From NCBI RefSeq assembly GCF_002836515.1, contig NZ_PJBC01000003.1, positions 124,001 to 188,000 on the forward strand: a stretch of DNA of 64,000 bases, in the 5' to 3' direction. This stretch comes from Pseudomonas sp. Choline-02u-1. GTDB taxonomy: Bacteria; Pseudomonadota; Gammaproteobacteria; Pseudomonadales; Pseudomonadaceae. Of this stretch, positions 44,201 to 57,305 are shown in pieces. The notes under the pieces were generated by a model, which saw only the letters and a list, made by a program, of their open reading frames with translations, made no database searches and had not been told where the DNA came from. Every line of letters starts with the position of its first letter. Positions within the stretch are counted from its first letter, which is position 1. Made by a program: the position numbers and the translations under genes.

Positions 44201-47200
44201 AATATCGCGTCGGGCAGGTGCGTCAGGCGATTGCCTGTCAATACCGCGGTTCGCAGCTCGGGATGGCTGGCCAGTCCTTGCGGAGCAACGGAGAGGTCGC
44301 TGTACGACAGGTCGAGGAATGTGAGCGCAGGAAACAGGTTCAGATCGGGGAAAGTCCCCAGTGGATTGCCACTCAGATTCAGCGTCTGCAGCGTATTGAG
44401 TGAAACCAGTTCTGCCTGGTATTCGGGCGTCATGACCAAGCCGCAATTTTTCAGCTTCAGGTCGGTCAACTGGAGCAAATTCCTCCCGGGAAGGGAGCCG
44501 GTAGTCAGATCAAAGCCATTGAGGCTGAGCGAGACCAGGTTCGGGAAGGAATCCACAAAGGGCAAGCTTGCCGAAATATTGGCATTGCCGGTCAGCTTGA
44601 GTCGCAAGACATGCTCGAAGTTGGCGCTGAGAACCGGCATGTCACCGCTGAACTCAGCCGTCGCTTCAAATTCGCCACTACGGGTGAATTGATCCCGGCT
44701 GCGCCAGAAGCGCTCCAGTTGCTGCGCGAAGGCGCGCCGGGCATTGAGTTCACGCGTCTGTTCAGCGTGAGGCAGACGTTCACCCGTCTCGGGGTGAGAC
44801 TTGGCCGCCTGATTGATCCATTGGCTGAGTTCCAGGTTCAACTGTTTGACTTCGGTTTCCCAGAGGGTCAATTGCGCGCGGCCCTCAGCCAGGGTTCCGG
44901 GCAAGCGGTACAGCATGGCGGTGGCCTGCTCCTCGTCCAGAGCCGGGAACAATCTGATGGTGCGCTGCAGGTCTGCACGCTCCGGGCGGATGCCGAAATG
45001 CCTGCCGGTAGAGCCATGGAAGCGTTTCACGCGTTCGCGTGCGGCGGGCGTCAGCGGATTGTCGGCGAAGGTGAAACCATCACTCAGCGAGGGCGGCAAG
45101 CCGAAGAACGGCTCGGGCACGGCGGTCATGCGATTGCCGTCGAACTGGCCGGAAATAAGTCGCGGATGATTGAGCAGGTCGTCCGGCAGGCTGTGGATGC
45201 CGGTGTTGGACAAGTTGACGTAGCGCAGCGAAGGCATCGTGTGCAGATCGGGCGGTAAACCCAAGGCGTTGCCCTGCAGGTCGAGAATCGTCAGCTGTGG
45301 CATGGATGCCAACACCGATTGCGTGGTGGTCGTCAGGCTGAGTCCGCATTTGCGCATTCGCAGCTCGCGCAGCGATGACAGTGAGGTCAGTACCTGTGGC
45401 AGCGCCGGCAATTTCAGGTTGCGTGCATCAAGCATCTGCAATTGTGGAAAGTGCTGAAGAAAACCTTCCAGAGAGCCCGGCGTGGCGGTGCCATCCAGAG
45501 CCAGCGCGGTGATATGGCTGAGGTCGGCCGACAGCGTCGGCAAGTCGCCGATGATCGGATGTACAAGCCGCAGGGCGTGCCCGGTGGCCATGCCGTATTG
45601 ATTGATCGCGGTCGGGTATTCGCGGCGCCAGCCCTTGAGGATTTCTTCTCTGAGCAAACGGCGGTTCTGGATTTCGGCGCGCTTTTGCAGCGCAGTCAGC
45701 GCCGCGCCGGTATCGGGATGTCTGGCGGGCGGGTCGTTGGCCCAGATGTGCAGATCGTTTTGCAATTGCAGGTAATCGTTTTGCAGTCGCTGAATCTCCA
45801 CGTGCGGGCCGGATGGACTGGCACGCAGGTTTTCCGCCAGAACGCGGACTTGCTGTTCGGTCATCCTCGGATAAAGCGCGCGGATATCCTGCTCGTGAGA
45901 GCGCGCAGGGTTGTTCAGGCTTTCAACGCGATCGATCCGAGGATAACCGTCGACGCCCAACAGCCTTAACGTGTCCAGAACGGGTGGCTGAATGGGCGTT
46001 TCGTGCAATACCGCTCGCAACGCTTCGCGCTCCAGCGTGCGTTCGCGGACGGCGGCCTTCAGCGTCTGGCCCTGGCCAATGCCGATGTTGAGGCTGGCGC
46101 GCTCACTGTCGGGCAAGGCGTACAGCAAGCTGGAGTAGAAATCGCTGAGCGAGTGCAGCGCCTGGCCGCGATCATCGAAGGCTTGATAGCGATGATCATC
46201 GCTCCTTACCAGGACCTTTTTTTCGGCGGCATCTTCGCGGCCAATGCTATCGAGGACCGGCCCTTCGTAGCGCCCGTCGCGGATTTCGATCTGTACATCG
46301 CCGCGCCAGCCCGGCAGCCGTTCGAGGCTGTGCAGCGCCAGCGAGTCGGAGTCGGGATTATTCACTGAGCCAAGTTCAAGCCCTTCATAGGCACGGGACA
46401 CGCGCACTTCCTGGCTGGCCAGTTGCATCAAGTCCTGCTGGCGCGGTGGCAGTTGCCCCTCGTTAATTTGCACAAGTTCGTTGCCAGTGGCGGTTTCGAG
46501 CAGTTCGCGGGTGACGCTCGCGGGCAGGTCGGGATTGTGAACCTTGAGTTGTTGCGCCAGCGGATCGTCGATGTGCTGCAACGCTTGATAGCGAGATTCG
46601 AACAGCGCATTTCGGTGGGTCTTCGCGAGGCCGACCAATTGCTTGCGCAGGGTCTGGGTGCGGATCTCAAGTGGTGGCCTGGCGGTGAAGGGTTCGGCGA
46701 GCAGCGCCTTGATTTGCGTGTCGTCGAGAATGGAAAGCAGCGTCTTGAGCAGGTCGCCGCCGATCAACTGGTCCTGGCGCAGCTCGGTCAAGGGCAGGCT
46801 TGCGTCTGCGCTCGACTGCCAGAGCAGCTCACCGTTGCGATCGATCAGGCGCAGGCGCTGGTTGCTCGGCCAGCGGCCCCGCTCGCTGAGCAATTGCAAT
46901 TGCGTAACCTGATCGGCGCGCAAAAAATCTTCATCGACATCGCTGTCTAGCTGATCGATAAAGCGCTGCAACTGCTGATCAATCTTGAAACGCTGGATGC
47001 TGTCGGCCAGTAGCGGTGGGATTTTCTCCTGATTGACGTGCATCTTGCGCACCGCGTCTTCGCTGCTGCCGCTCACCTGAAGAAGGGTTTCGCGCTCGGC
47101 CGGGGTAAAGGTTTCTACCGCAGGGCCGATGCGCCGCAGTGCGGTTTCGCCGTCCCACTCCATCGGTTGTTCGAGCTCGGTGTGCCAGGCGCCGTTGCCG

Positions 47201-49053
47201 TTGTGCCGCACCACCGGCCGGTACGCATCGGGACGGGTCGGGTGTTCGATACGGTACTGGCCGGGCACCTCATGTTCCTTGACCGAGAAGTGCGCTTCTT
47301 CGAGGGGTAACAGCTGCTTGTCCTGATGCAGATGCAGGCCCCGTTCATTGGGTTGTGAATCCGCGGGTGGCCTGGCGGGATGTTGATAGCGCTCCAAATC
47401 GGGCTCCCAGTAGCGGGTTGCGCCGTTGGCCAGTTTCACCGGTTTGAAGCGGTCGATAAACGCCACCACGTCCCTGGGCAAGACATTGCGAAACTCGGCC
47501 GATGCGATCGCCCCGCCCACGGCAAACATGCCCAGCTGAATCATCGATTCAACGGTGCCCATCAAATGCCCGAACGCTTCGGTGTTACGGCCCTGGCCCC
47601 ATTCGACGATGCCCTCGAACACTTCGTCGAGCATCTGATAAGCCATGTACGCCATCATCGCTTCGCCCAGCACTGGCACAAACGGCGCGACGATCAGCGC
47701 GGCGGTCTGGGCAATGGTGGAAATGATCTCGACCACTGAATCCCAGAATGCCCAGCGCGCCTTTTGATCGACGACGGCCGTGGGCACGGCAATGCTTCGC
47801 GCGTCGTTGAACACCTTGTTCAGTTTTGCCTGATGCAGGTGCTGCCAGATGTCGTCATGGAAGGGCACCAGCGCCGTCTGCAGATCGGGCCGCTCCACCG
47901 GCGCTTCGCGCCACGCCGGCAGGGAACTGCCGGGTTCGTGCGGGTGCCACTTGATTTCGCTGAGGCGGCTGTTGAGGGTGCTGAAGAAGAACCCGCGTTG
48001 CTCGTGACTGACGAAACGGCTGAAGAAACGCTGATAGTCCTTTGAGCGCAGCTGGCGCGTCAGTTCAACGATCATCTCCAGTGGCGAGGTGTATTCCTTG
48101 AACGGATGTTCGGGGTCATCCGGGACATACGCAACGACCCGCGCATTGTTTTGTGAGAGGTACAGGTCCGGGGCGAACACGACGATGCCGGTCAGCGGCG
48201 CGCAAAGCATGCTCACGTCATGACAGAGCAAGGGCGCGCCGTTTACATAGAGGCCTTTCATGCCATCGAGCAAGGCCTCGACCAGGCGCACAGCACTCTC
48301 CGAGACATCGCGGTTCATTCGCGCCCACTGCAGGGCCGCTTTCATAGCGGTTTTCTCGCTGGCGTCGAGTTTGTTGCGCAACACCGTGGCGACCATCGGA
48401 TCCGAATAACCGAGGTTGTCTTCCAGGCTGGCTTTGTATTTCGCGCCGATGTCCAGCCGCCGGCACAGCTGGGTGAAGGCGGGGATGCTCAATCGGGCTT
48501 TGATCGCGGGCAGGGTTTCGAATTGCCCGGTCAGCGTCGGCGCCGTGGTGAATGTCGATTCAGCTTCGAACGCGTTGTCTTGGGTTTCCCGATCTTCGAA
48601 GTTATGCAGCGCCGCCTCCAGCAGTGAAACGCTCCAGACCCGTGCGCCGGTCTTGATCGGGAACAGCGGGGTGGTCGCCGGGATGTACAGGCGCACGAAG
48701 GTGTTTCTGACATCCAGGTCCAGATCGAAAGAGCTTTTCAGCTCGGCCTTGAGCAAGGGCTCGGCGAAGGCGGCGGCGTCCTGCAGATGTTCCAGACTTT
48801 TATCGACCTGGCTCTGTGCATCGATATGCGCGCCAGCGAGGGTTTTCATCAGCGCGTGCTGTTCGGCGGGTGCCGACTTGAGCGCTCGGGGCAACAGCGG
48901 GACGCTGTTCTTCAGCGCTTCACGTCGGGTGACTGAGGTGTTGCCCAACCACTGAGGGATCGCCACTTTGAGCGGTTGATAATGTTCAGCCGCATGTTGC
49001 GCGTTGTTTGTGTCAGCAGCGGTGACGGATGGGTGTGCTTGCGACAAATGCAT
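41269..49053 (-). CDS. Giant leucine-rich-repeat protein with DUF6543 toxin-type N-terminus
   Basis: The 2594-residue product, encoded by 7.8 kb, is the largest gene here. Residues ~90-500 resemble the DUF6543 region of dermonecrotic-type toxins ('YVPDDPEHPFKEYTSPLEMIVELTRQL'). Hydrophobic helices lie near 440-520 ('ISTIAQTAALIVAPFVPVLGEAMMAYMAYQML'). From ~1165 come five ~300-residue modules. Each is an LRR block ('LTSLDLFNNPL' style) followed by 'NPL..A.RE.IK.Y', then 'LFP.L....A...LYRLPGTL..GRA.L' and a helical linker. The tail is acidic. No NEL ubiquitin-ligase cysteine domain is seen. The start at ATG 49053 has AAGGA six bases ahead. It may be a host- or competitor-directed effector, lying opposite to argR and aruC. 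Confidence 0.8.
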   Translation of the reverse strand: MHLSQAHPSVTAADTNNAQHAAEHYQPLKVAIPQWLGNTSVTRREALKNSVPLLPRALKSAPAEQHALMKTLAGAHIDAQSQVDKSLEHLQDAAAFAEPLLKAELKSSFDLDLDVRNTFVRLYIPATTPLFPIKTGARVWSVSLLEAALHNFEDRETQDNAFEAESTFTTAPTLTGQFETLPAIKARLSIPAFTQLCRRLDIGAKYKASLEDNLGYSDPMVATVLRNKLDASEKTAMKAALQWARMNRDVSESAVRLVEALLDGMKGLYVNGAPLLCHDVSMLCAPLTGIVVFAPDLYLSQNNARVVAYVPDDPEHPFKEYTSPLEMIVELTRQLRSKDYQRFFSRFVSHEQRGFFFSTLNSRLSEIKWHPHEPGSSLPAWREAPVERPDLQTALVPFHDDIWQHLHQAKLNKVFNDARSIAVPTAVVDQKARWAFWDSVVEIISTIAQTAALIVAPFVPVLGEAMMAYMAYQMLDEVFEGIVEWGQGRNTEAFGHLMGTVESMIQLGMFAVGGAIASAEFRNVLPRDVVAFIDRFKPVKLANGATRYWEPDLERYQHPARPPADSQPNERGLHLHQDKQLLPLEEAHFSVKEHEVPGQYRIEHPTRPDAYRPVVRHNGNGAWHTELEQPMEWDGETALRRIGPAVETFTPAERETLLQVSGSSEDAVRKMHVNQEKIPPLLADSIQRFKIDQQLQRFIDQLDSDVDEDFLRADQVTQLQLLSERGRWPSNQRLRLIDRNGELLWQSSADASLPLTELRQDQLIGGDLLKTLLSILDDTQIKALLAEPFTARPPLEIRTQTLRKQLVGLAKTHRNALFESRYQALQHIDDPLAQQLKVHNPDLPASVTRELLETATGNELVQINEGQLPPRQQDLMQLASQEVRVSRAYEGLELGSVNNPDSDSLALHSLERLPGWRGDVQIEIRDGRYEGPVLDSIGREDAAEKKVLVRSDDHRYQAFDDRGQALHSLSDFYSSLLYALPDSERASLNIGIGQGQTLKAAVRERTLEREALRAVLHETPIQPPVLDTLRLLGVDGYPRIDRVESLNNPARSHEQDIRALYPRMTEQQVRVLAENLRASPSGPHVEIQRLQNDYLQLQNDLHIWANDPPARHPDTGAALTALQKRAEIQNRRLLREEILKGWRREYPTAINQYGMATGHALRLVHPIIGDLPTLSADLSHITALALDGTATPGSLEGFLQHFPQLQMLDARNLKLPALPQVLTSLSSLRELRMRKCGLSLTTTTQSVLASMPQLTILDLQGNALGLPPDLHTMPSLRYVNLSNTGIHSLPDDLLNHPRLISGQFDGNRMTAVPEPFFGLPPSLSDGFTFADNPLTPAARERVKRFHGSTGRHFGIRPERADLQRTIRLFPALDEEQATAMLYRLPGTLAEGRAQLTLWETEVKQLNLELSQWINQAAKSHPETGERLPHAEQTRELNARRAFAQQLERFWRSRDQFTRSGEFEATAEFSGDMPVLSANFEHVLRLKLTGNANISASLPFVDSFPNLVSLSLNGFDLTTGSLPGRNLLQLTDLKLKNCGLVMTPEYQAELVSLNTLQTLNLSGNPLGTFPDLNLFPALTFLDLSYSDLSVAPQGLASHPELRTAVLTGNRLTHLPDAIFDLPAERSDGLYFSDNPLSTATREKIKTYFRTHQQDFDVRAADQDVDLARQLFPELDQQEASDLLYDLPGNLAAGRAQLLRWQAELAQMQLDLDRWVSQTPATNPATGRVFTDNERARQRSARSAFKQDLETFWRQTSSETGQRSLSFTADLQFVGQLPRLTVDFSHVSSLKLTGNAAIDGIGTFVTLFPELQTLQMKDFALNEIPAFVGSLRNLKKLRLNSCGITGTSAGVDVLKSLRSLTRLDLSHNPLTVAPDLQTLPALQDVFLLNSGLTAVPDGMVEHPVLQTVHLNDNRITQLPDAFFSLDPNRAEGVRLVSNPLSVAARERIKTYYAQHNRNFGIMPAANDVAMARRVFPHLTDYMASDMIYRLPGTLQAGTAQLMSWEAEMTRLLSDLAAWQERVPSHDPTSGQLWNAEQRAAQLDARSQFKEKLEGLWRGSRIDVPDLRVEIFKANAAFAGELPKLTADFSQITHLEIQGNPHLTVPDGFLECFTGLEGLELPGFALGRIPQALARMPSLETLMMSRCNITLDAAGQATLSTLSRLTSLDLFNNPLGQTPDTSRLVNLTFIDLIRTGIDRVPAGLDQLPHLQTALLSDNNIIALPEPLAAYANRGVDVGSNPLSATSREQIKACYLVKGDNFGVWVEQTDIDLAQTLYPRLSGFDANNLIYRLPGTLTDGRTELLRRQTELSTLLNTLETWVNTAPEDPLTHGVPDNEPQRGQVTQRRRFKDNLEQRLRHYPVNALDGNFVCDLSFTGELPPMNGRFDYIDQLRLTSTADTPRPVDAVLGLFPRLRVLDMRDYPLRRVPPAIFRLESLSSLNLSGCELIITPQTAEAFAALKNLGALDLSHNNRLWSVPDMMHFPELQVLNLRSTGLTRSPAGLFRLTRLRKADLSNNRIKRLPAGFPSRPDLMMTEYDFSANPLTPESQQRLDSYNTALGEHNIRARLPGTPFMHELDDFVDSDFSDGEELPPTGNR

Positions 49054-49189
49054 GGCCATTCCTTGGCGTCGGTAAGAACCCCCAGCAAACCAGCAGGACG
49101 CGCCCTTCGTGCGGTACATATTTATGCCTCTGGCGCGAGGCTGACTTGCTATCCTGCGCGGCCTGCCGCAAATCGGCCGCGCCCGGTAA

Positions 49190-50578
<1,389 letters not shown>

Positions 50579-50642
50579 TGAACCTTTCGGCGCCTGGAGA
50601 TTTCAGGCGTCGATCAAATTTGCAAAGCCGGGCTGGATCAAA

Positions 50643-50732
50643 TGTGAGAGCGGGCTTGCTCGCGAAAGCGGTGGGTCAGACAGCGAAAATGTCGACTGAT
50701 ACAACGCTTTCGCGAGCAAGCCCGCTCCCACA
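50643..50732. repeat. REPIN (inverted REP pair)
   Basis: GAGAGCGGGCTTGCTCGCGA and its inverted copy, ending GCTCCCACA, lie between aruC and aruF, inside the aru operon. A REPIN here may affect how the two parts of the operon are expressed or degraded. Confidence 0.85.
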
Positions 50733-50801
50733 CTGAGCGCTGTTCAAACAGTCAGAGCCCGGTTTTTTTCTGTGATTTTTATGAGAGAAAGGAGTGACAC
50801 C

Positions 50802-51821
50802 ATGCTGGTGATGCGCCCCGCGCAAATGGCTGATCTGGGCGAGGTACAGCGTCTGGCTGCGGACAGCCCGATTGGTGTCACTTCCTTGCCGGATGACGTG
50901 GAACGTCTGAGCGACAAGATCGCCGCGAGCGAAGCGTCGTTCGCCGCCGAAGTGAGCTTCAACGGTGAAGAAAGCTATTTCTTCGTCCTCGAAGATTCCG
51001 CCACCGGCAAACTGGTCGGCTGCTCGGCCATCGTCGCTTCCGCCGGTTACTCTGAGCCGTTCTACAGCTTCCGTAACGAGACCTTCGTTCACGCTTCCCG
51101 CGAGCTGAAGATCCACAACAAGATCCACGTGCTTTCGCAGTGCCACGACCTGACCGGCAACAGCCTGCTGACCAGCTTCTACGTGCAGCGCGAGCTGGTC
51201 GGATCGCCCTGGGCCGAGCTCAATTCCCGTGGTCGCCTGCTGTTCGTGGCCAGCCACCCGGAGCGTTTCGCCGATTCGGTGGTGACCGAGATCGTCGGTT
51301 ACAGCGATGAAAACGGTGACTCGCCGTTCTGGGATGCGATCGGGCGCAACTTCTTCGACCTCAACTACGCCGAAGCCGAGCGCCTGTGCGGGCTGAAAAG
51401 CCGCACCTTTCTCGCCGAGCTGATGCCGCATTACCCGATCTATGTGCCGCTGCTGCCCGACTCCGCGCAAGAAGCGATGGGCCAGGTGCACCCACGGGCG
51501 CAGATCACCTTCGACATCCTGATGCGCGAAGGCTTCGAGACCGATCACTACATCGACATCTTCGACGGCGGCCCGACCCTGCATGCACGCGTGTCGGGGA
51601 TCCGTTCGATCGCCCAGAGCCGCGTGGTGCCGGTGAAGATCGGTGAGCCGGTCAAAGGCGCCGGGCGTCAGTATCTGGTGGCCAACGCGCAGTTGCAGGA
51701 TTACCGCGCGGTGTTGCTCGAGCTGGATTACGCGCCGGGCAAACCGGTGACGCTGGATCTGGAAGCGGCCGAAGCCTTGGGCGTCGGTGAAGGTGCCAGC
51801 GTGCGCCTGGTGGCGGTTTAA
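50802..51821 (+). CDS. aruF: Arginine/ornithine N-succinyltransferase, alpha subunit
   Basis: The 339-residue protein is one of two AstA-like subunits that succinylate arginine or ornithine with succinyl-CoA, the first AST step. It begins 'MLVMRPAQMADLGEVQRLAADSPIGVTSLPDDVERL' and contains 'SEPFYSFRNETFVHASRELKIHNKIHVLSQCHDLTGNSLLTSFYV', 'PHYPIYVPLLPDSAQEAMGQVHPRAQI'. It is similar to AruG, which follows, in the same order of motifs. The ATG at 50802 has AGGAG upstream. Confidence 0.93.
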   Translation: MLVMRPAQMADLGEVQRLAADSPIGVTSLPDDVERLSDKIAASEASFAAEVSFNGEESYFFVLEDSATGKLVGCSAIVASAGYSEPFYSFRNETFVHASRELKIHNKIHVLSQCHDLTGNSLLTSFYVQRELVGSPWAELNSRGRLLFVASHPERFADSVVTEIVGYSDENGDSPFWDAIGRNFFDLNYAEAERLCGLKSRTFLAELMPHYPIYVPLLPDSAQEAMGQVHPRAQITFDILMREGFETDHYIDIFDGGPTLHARVSGIRSIAQSRVVPVKIGEPVKGAGRQYLVANAQLQDYRAVLLELDYAPGKPVTLDLEAAEALGVGEGASVRLVAV

Positions 51822-51872
51822 CGCCTTAGCGAGTTTCACGGGTGGCGCGAGCGACCCGTTTGAGGAGATAGC

Positions 51873-54364
<2,492 letters not shown>

Positions 54365-54456
54365 TGCCCATTCGCGAGCAGGTCGAATCGTCGCACCTCG
54401 GTCGCAAAGAATAGTTACTGAAGCCTATAACAACAGATTCTCGTGGAGCCTCGCTG

Positions 54457-55803
54457 ATGAAATCCTATGAAGTCAATTTTGACGGTCTAGTGGGGCCGAC
54501 CCATAACTACGGCGGTCTGTCCTACGGCAACGTCGCCTCGCAGAGCAACAGTCAGCAATCCTCCAACCCGAAGGAAGCGGCGCTGCAAGGTCTGGCAAAG
54601 ATGAAAGCGCTGATGGACATGGGCTTTCAGCAAGGCGTGCTGGCTCCGCAGGAACGTCCCGACGTGGCCGCGCTGCGCCGTCTGGGCTTCAGCGGCACGG
54701 ACGCGCAAGTGATCGAGCGCGCCGCCAAAGAGGCGATGCCGCTGCTGGTCGCCAGTTGCTCGGCGTCGAGCATGTGGGTAGCCAACGCCGCCACGGTCAG
54801 CCCGAGTGCCGACACCGCTGACGGCCGCGTGCATTTCACTGCTGCCAACCTCAACTGCAAATACCACCGCAGCATCGAACACCCGACCACCAGCCGCGTG
54901 CTCGGCGCGATGTTCGCCAATCAACAGCACTTCGCCCATCACGCGGCATTGCCGGCAGTGGCGCAGTTCGGCGACGAAGGCGCGGCCAACCACACACGTT
55001 TCTGCCGTGAGTATGGCGAGGCGGGCGTCGAGTTTTTCGTGTTCGGCCGCAGCGCATTCGACAATCGTTTCCCGGCGCCGCAGAAATACCCGGCGCGCCA
55101 GACCCTCGAAGCCTCGCAAGCCGTGGCCCGCCTGCACGGTCTGCGTGAAGACGGCGTTGTCTATGCCCAGCAGAATCCCAATGTGATCGATCAGGGCGTG
55201 TTTCATAACGACGTGATCGCCGTGGGCAACGGTGAAGTGCTGTTCTATCACGAGGACGCGTTCCTTGAGACCGACAAGATGCTCGCCGAACTGCAAGGCA
55301 AACTGGCCAAGGTCGGCGGCCACTTCCAGTCCGTTTGCGTGCCGCGTTCGGCGGTCAGCGTCGACGACGCGGTGCGTTCCTACCTGTTCAACAGCCAGTT
55401 GCTGTCGCGTGCCGATGGCTCGATGCTGCTGATCGTGCCGCAGGAATGCCAGGCCAACGAGCGTGTCTGGGCTTATCTGCAAAGCCTGACCAGTTCCGGC
55501 GCAATGATCCGCGAAGTGAAGGTCTTCGACCTCAAGCAAAGCATGCAGAATGGCGGCGGTCCGGCGTGCCTGCGTCTGCGCGTGGCGCTGAATGAAACCG
55601 AACTGGCGGCCGTCAATCCAGGGGTTATCATGACGGCTCCGTTGTACGGTTCGTTGACCGCATGGGTTGAAAAGCACTACCGCGACCGTCTGAGCGAAAC
55701 CGATCTGGCGGATCCGCAGTTGCTGCTTGAATGCCGGACGGCACTGGATGAACTGACGCAAATCCTTAAACTGGGCGCGGTTTATCCCTTCCAGATCAAT
55801 TGA
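54457..55803 (+). CDS. aruB: N-succinylarginine dihydrolase
   Basis: The 448-residue enzyme releases ammonia and CO2 from succinylarginine to give succinylornithine. Marks are '[24 protein letters not shown]' at the N-terminus, '[25 protein letters not shown]', '[18 protein letters not shown]' and the catalytic-cysteine segment '[17 protein letters not shown]'. The length is that of AstB/AruB. GTGGAG is the ribosome site. It is followed by the small gene at 55861. Confidence 0.95.
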   Translation: MKSYEVNFDGLVGPTHNYGGLSYGNVASQSNSQQSSNPKEAALQGLAKMKALMDMGFQQGVLAPQERPDVAALRRLGFSGTDAQVIERAAKEAMPLLVASCSASSMWVANAATVSPSADTADGRVHFTAANLNCKYHRSIEHPTTSRVLGAMFANQQHFAHHAALPAVAQFGDEGAANHTRFCREYGEAGVEFFVFGRSAFDNRFPAPQKYPARQTLEASQAVARLHGLREDGVVYAQQNPNVIDQGVFHNDVIAVGNGEVLFYHEDAFLETDKMLAELQGKLAKVGGHFQSVCVPRSAVSVDDAVRSYLFNSQLLSRADGSMLLIVPQECQANERVWAYLQSLTSSGAMIREVKVFDLKQSMQNGGGPACLRLRVALNETELAAVNPGVIMTAPLYGSLTAWVEKHYRDRLSETDLADPQLLLECRTALDELTQILKLGAVYPFQIN

Positions 55804-55860
55804 TCGCCGGCGCGCTGCCTGAATGTGGCGCGCGGCGTGTCACCCCAAGAGAGTAAAAAC

Positions 55861-56151
55861 ATGAGCGATTCCCTGCAGCTGATCCTTGAAGACACCGACG
55901 GCACGCAATTGCAAACCTCGTGCACCCGCGTTGCGGTCATTTGGCAAGGCAAGGAGCTGTGGATCCAGCAGGACGGCCGTGGCCAGTTGCTGATCGGCGT
56001 GGACGTCGAGGAAGGTGACGAAGAGTACGCCAACCTGCTGCTGCGCCCATTGGCGACTAATCTGGTAAGTCTGCAACTGGAAATGGAACCGGCTGACCTC
56101 GGCGCTGACGAGGATCACGTACACGGCCCGGATTGCAACCACGACCATTAA
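55861..56151 (+). CDS. Small conserved protein between aruB and aruE, His/Asp-rich tail
   Basis: The 96-residue protein has no recognised domain: 'SLQLILEDTDGTQLQTSCTRVAVIWQGKELWIQQDGRGQLLIGVDVEEGDEEYANLLLRPL'. It ends in a metal-binding-like tail 'DEDHVHGPDCNHDH'. P. aeruginosa has a similarly placed gene between aruB and aruE, sometimes mislabelled topoisomerase II. It sits 12 bases before aruE and is surely co-transcribed with it. I used the ATG at 55861, preceded by GAG. Role unknown. Confidence 0.75.
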   Translation: MSDSLQLILEDTDGTQLQTSCTRVAVIWQGKELWIQQDGRGQLLIGVDVEEGDEEYANLLLRPLATNLVSLQLEMEPADLGADEDHVHGPDCNHDH

Positions 56152-56163
56152 GGAAACCGCTCT

Positions 56164-57171
56164 ATGCTCGCCCTCGGCAAACTGCTTGAACTGACCCTCG
56201 CCGGCCGCGAACCGGCGGAGAAGACTCAACTGACTGTCGAAGGCGTGCGCATGCGCTGGTTGAGCGAAGGGGCGCTGGAAGTCCGGCCCCCGCAAGCGCG
56301 CGACAATGGCCTGGACCTGCTGCTGTCGGCGGGCATCCATGGCAACGAAACCGCACCGATCGAGTTGCTCGATCGGCTGCTGCACGACATCGCTCGCGGC
56401 GACTTGAAGCCGCGCGCACGCATTCTGTTCCTGTTCGGTAATCCCGAGGCGATGCGCAAAGGCGAGCGCTTCATCGAGCAGGACGTCAACCGGCTGTTCA
56501 ACGGCCGGCATGAACAAAGCAGTGGCAGCGAAGCGTTGCGCGCCTGTGAGCTGGAGCGTCTGGCGGCGACTTTCTTCAGCAAACCCGAGCGCCAGCGTTT
56601 GCACTACGACCTGCACACGGCGATTCGCGGTTCGAAGATCGAACAGTTCGCCTTGTACCCGTGGAAGGAGGGGCGCCAGCATTCCCGTCGTGAACTGGCG
56701 CGCCTGCGCGCCGCCGGCATGGAAGCGGTGCTGTTGCAGAACAAACCGTCGATCGTGTTCAGCGCGTACACCTACGACAAGCTCGATGCCGAGGCTTTCA
56801 CCCTGGAACTGGGGAAGGCGCGACCGTTCGGGCAGAACGACGGCGTTAACGTTTCACTGCTGGAAACCCGTCTGAAGCAGATCATCGAAGGCACTGAGCC
56901 GGAGACGGAAGAGGGACTGGACGGCTTGCAGCTGTTCAGCGTGGCGCGGGAAATCATCAAGCACAGCGATGCGTTCCACCTGAACCTGCCGGCGGACATC
57001 GAAAACTTTTCCGAGCTCGAACCGGGTTATGTGCTGGCCGAAGACTTGGCCAATACCCGTTGGGTGATCGAAGAGCAGGGCGCACGAATCATCTTCCCCA
57101 ACCCAAAAGTGAAGAACGGCCTGCGCGCCGGCATCCTGATCGTCCCGGCTACTGACGAAAACCTCGCCTGA
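56164..57171 (+). CDS. aruE: Succinylglutamate desuccinylase
   Basis: The 335-residue zinc enzyme releases succinate from succinylglutamate, the last AST step giving glutamate. Zinc-binding '[18 protein letters not shown]' (His-x2-Glu), '[21 protein letters not shown]' (third ligand) and '[16 protein letters not shown]' (catalytic Glu) are all present. The ATG at 56164 has AAGGAA upstream. It is distinct from aotO, which belongs to the wider superfamily. The operon ends here; the repeat at 57190 follows. Confidence 0.94.
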   Translation: MLALGKLLELTLAGREPAEKTQLTVEGVRMRWLSEGALEVRPPQARDNGLDLLLSAGIHGNETAPIELLDRLLHDIARGDLKPRARILFLFGNPEAMRKGERFIEQDVNRLFNGRHEQSSGSEALRACELERLAATFFSKPERQRLHYDLHTAIRGSKIEQFALYPWKEGRQHSRRELARLRAAGMEAVLLQNKPSIVFSAYTYDKLDAEAFTLELGKARPFGQNDGVNVSLLETRLKQIIEGTEPETEEGLDGLQLFSVAREIIKHSDAFHLNLPADIENFSELEPGYVLAEDLANTRWVIEEQGARIIFPNPKVKNGLRAGILIVPATDENLA

Positions 57172-57189
57172 GTTCATTACATCCCATGT

Positions 57190-57296
57190 GATCGTTCCCA
57201 CGCTCCGCGTGGGAATGCAGCCCGGGACGCTCCGCGTCCCAACAGCGGACGCAGAGCGCCCATTGAGGCATTCCCACGCAGAGCGTGGGAACGATC
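57190..57296. repeat. ~106-bp palindromic repeat, copy 3 of 3
   Basis: Termini GATCGTTCCCACGC...GCGTGGGAACGATC and internal hairpins as in copies 1 and 2. The centre is nearly identical to copy 1. It sits between convergent aruE and ribH and may block read-through. Confidence 0.8.
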
Positions 57297-57305
57297 ATGT
57301 AAGAA

